This document shows, piece by piece, positions 62,575-64,000 of a stretch of DNA of 64,000 nucleotides; position 1 is the first letter of the stretch, and the number at the start of each line of letters is the position of its first letter. Source of the stretch: Bog-473 sp963756025 (GTDB taxonomy: Bacteria > Actinomycetota > Acidimicrobiia > Acidimicrobiales > RAAP-2); NCBI GenBank assembly GCA_963756025.1, contig CAVWMF010000001.1, positions 434,001 to 498,000 on the forward strand, given 5' to 3'. A model generated the notes under the pieces. That model was given only the letters and a program-made list of their open reading frames with translations. It did not search any database and was not told where the DNA came from. The position numbers and the translations under genes are program-made.

Positions 62575-63708
62575 ATGAAACGCACTTCCGTGGTCGTCTT
62601 GCTCTCTTGCTCTCTCACAATTGGGGTGGCCGGCACGGCCGGGGCGACCACCATCTCGGATAAAGCCGCGGCCAAGCAGTACCTGGCCATCGTGGCGCCG
62701 GTAAATGCGGCAGGGAACAAGTTCGTCGAACAGGTGGCCGGATGGACGACCGCAATCACGAACGCCAAAGCGGAGACCGAGGCGAAGCCGGTAATTGCGG
62801 CGGCGCTCAACTTTGACACGGCACTCGGTAACGACTCCTGGCCGCCATCCGCGAGGTCGGATGTCAAGACTCTGCGCAAAGCGGATGCGTCCCTGGTCGC
62901 CGACCTTCGGGCCCTGTCGTCGGACAAACTCCACAACTCATCGTCGATTGTCGCCAAATTCGAGAGGGATGAAGGTGCCCTCGGGGCTGCCGCAGCCACT
63001 GTCCGATATGACCTCGGACTACCGTCCACAAGCGCGACGACCTCTGCGAATTCAGCTATCTCGAGCAACATGATTGGAACGGCTGACCCGAAAATTCCAC
63101 CGATGGTGCCGGGGAAGGTGGCAATCCTCGAAACCGGCCGGCCGTATTCAAAAGACGGTCAGTCAACGGTCACCGTGATGGTTGGCAATGGAACCACGGG
63201 TACGATCTCACACCTCGTCGTTGCCGGTTCCGCCGTGGACTCGGCAGGAAAAGTCGTAAGCACGGGCGAGAGCCAGGGATTCAGTCCCTGGAATGTGGCA
63301 CCGGGGCAAGTGTCGTTCGGGTACGTGTATTTCGATAGTGGCGTGCCGTCCGGAGCCAAGCTCCAGCTGAGCCTCACCACTTATAACAACGGAATCAGTC
63401 CCCTTGCGGTCGACCTCAAGGTGACGCAGGCCCAGTCGAAGTCCGATGGGACCGACCCCATGCCCAATGAGGTCGTGGGATCCGTCACCAACAGTGGTAC
63501 GACCCCGGTCGCTGTTTCGGGTGGCGAAGCTCTGATCTTTTGCTTCGATGCCAAAGGCGATATGACGAACGAATCGGTGGGTGGCATCGGTACTGCGGGC
63601 CAGAGTGGGAGTGGGACCGACCTCATCCCGGGAGCTTCCGTGAAGTTCAGCGGCGGGCTGTATGAGCCGCCCTGCCCGACTTTCCTCGTGGGAGCCTGGA
63701 GCTTGTAG
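62575..63708 (+). CDS. Secreted protein of unknown function
   Basis: 377 residues with a signal peptide (KRTSVVVLLSCSLTIGVAGT, cut near AGA-T), a helical segment (about 30-145, DKAAAKQYLAIVAPVNAAGN and later ASLVADLRALSSDKLHNSSS), a Thr/Ser-rich linker, and a beta-sandwich-like C-terminal domain with two cysteines (LIFCFDAKGDM, EPPCPTFLVG). The ATG has GGAGG nine bases upstream. It follows the protease on the same strand and may be a target or partner. No family is recognised. Confidence 0.65.
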   Translation: MKRTSVVVLLSCSLTIGVAGTAGATTISDKAAAKQYLAIVAPVNAAGNKFVEQVAGWTTAITNAKAETEAKPVIAAALNFDTALGNDSWPPSARSDVKTLRKADASLVADLRALSSDKLHNSSSIVAKFERDEGALGAAAATVRYDLGLPSTSATTSANSAISSNMIGTADPKIPPMVPGKVAILETGRPYSKDGQSTVTVMVGNGTTGTISHLVVAGSAVDSAGKVVSTGESQGFSPWNVAPGQVSFGYVYFDSGVPSGAKLQLSLTTYNNGISPLAVDLKVTQAQSKSDGTDPMPNEVVGSVTNSGTTPVAVSGGEALIFCFDAKGDMTNESVGGIGTAGQSGSGTDLIPGASVKFSGGLYEPPCPTFLVGAWSL

Positions 63709-63818
63709 CCGCCCGGGCAGGCAGCCGTCCACGGGTCACGCCGCTTCGTTCGCCCCAGGGCGATCAGGAGGAGGTGAGGACCGGAGAACTACCATGCAGC
63801 ACTAACCGAGGGGGAACA

Positions 63819-64000
63819 ATGGCGACGACGACCATCACCCGTGCTGGGGTGGCACGGAGAGCCGCACTATCGGCGGCCGTTGGGATCATGACGGTGGGCT
63901 TTGCCGTTTTGAGCACCACTGTCAGTGAAGCGACAACGCTTGCGACATCGCACAGGGTCGAACCAGCGGGAATCTCTGAACTTTGGACGGTGTCGTGCCC
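63819..64000 (+). CDS. Secreted protein, N-terminal part only (runs off the right edge)
   Basis: ATG at 63819 with a GGGGGA ribosome site. It encodes a signal peptide (RAALSAAVGIMTVGFAVLST, then VSEATTLA) and about 35 more residues before the window ends. It is in the same strand run as the two secreted proteins before it. Confidence 0.6.
   Translation, partial: MATTTITRAGVARRAALSAAVGIMTVGFAVLSTTVSEATTLATSHRVEPAGISELWTVSC

Overview
The window looks like a piece of a high-GC actinobacterial chromosome. The evidence is GC-rich codon use, GTG and TTG starts, a WhiB-type iron-sulfur regulator, LAL-type LuxR giants, an actinobacterial Cfp30B-like VOC protein and Tat proteins. Acidimicrobiia or a related deep-branching actinobacterial lineage is my best guess, but nothing seen fixes the genus.

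Layout. 1-13.3 kb is a patchwork of stand-alone enzymes: methyltransferase, SDRs, flavin oxidoreductase, cytochrome P450. It also holds a conserved family of unknown function at 5.6-7.2 kb, a frameshifted alpha/beta hydrolase, and an IS5-type element that landed between an SDR and a frameshifted whiB. 13.3-17.3 kb is sparse. It carries small genes (a YtxH-like protein, a 57-residue lipoprotein, acidic microproteins), several hairpins and repeats, and the C-terminal stub of a tyrosine integrase lying against a tRNA-Pro(GGG) gene.

17,387-41,491 is an integrated genomic island. It is bounded by a 46-bp direct repeat: the 5' half of tRNA-Pro on the left, a partial tRNA copy on the right. Matching pairs of integrase arm-type sites lie just inside both ends. 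Its cargo is a DHA2-type efflux pump, two ~910-930 aa LAL regulators, and between them a six-gene minus-strand operon (NmrA/epimerase-like, aldehyde dehydrogenase, SnoaL-like, HSL-type hydrolase, azoreductase, ABC-2-like permease). An isochorismatase-family hydrolase and a pirin follow, both broken. The right part is the element's machinery: an ssb stub, a complete-looking group II intron (about 35,105-37,258) with its reverse transcriptase, a sigma-region-4-like protein, three overlapping small genes, an RHH/Doc toxin-antitoxin pair with a palindromic operator, and the integrase, whose N-terminal arm domain is out of frame.

41.5-64 kb reads as ordinary chromosome with no broken genes seen: a GGDEF-EAL protein, a glycan cluster (GT2, polysaccharide pyruvyl transferase, GT25), bioB, a transglutaminase-like protein, a K+ channel with RCK domains at both ends, type III glutamine synthetase, CYTH-CHAD, an ECF sigma factor with a SnoaL-like tail plus a STAS-like partner, VOC protein, divergent tatA and tatB-like genes, a subtilase and secreted proteins. 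A repeated ~100-nt element, always in the sense direction, lies upstream of the VOC gene and tatB-like gene, with a shorter relative upstream of tatA. It is the best candidate here for an undescribed cis-acting RNA or regulatory element.
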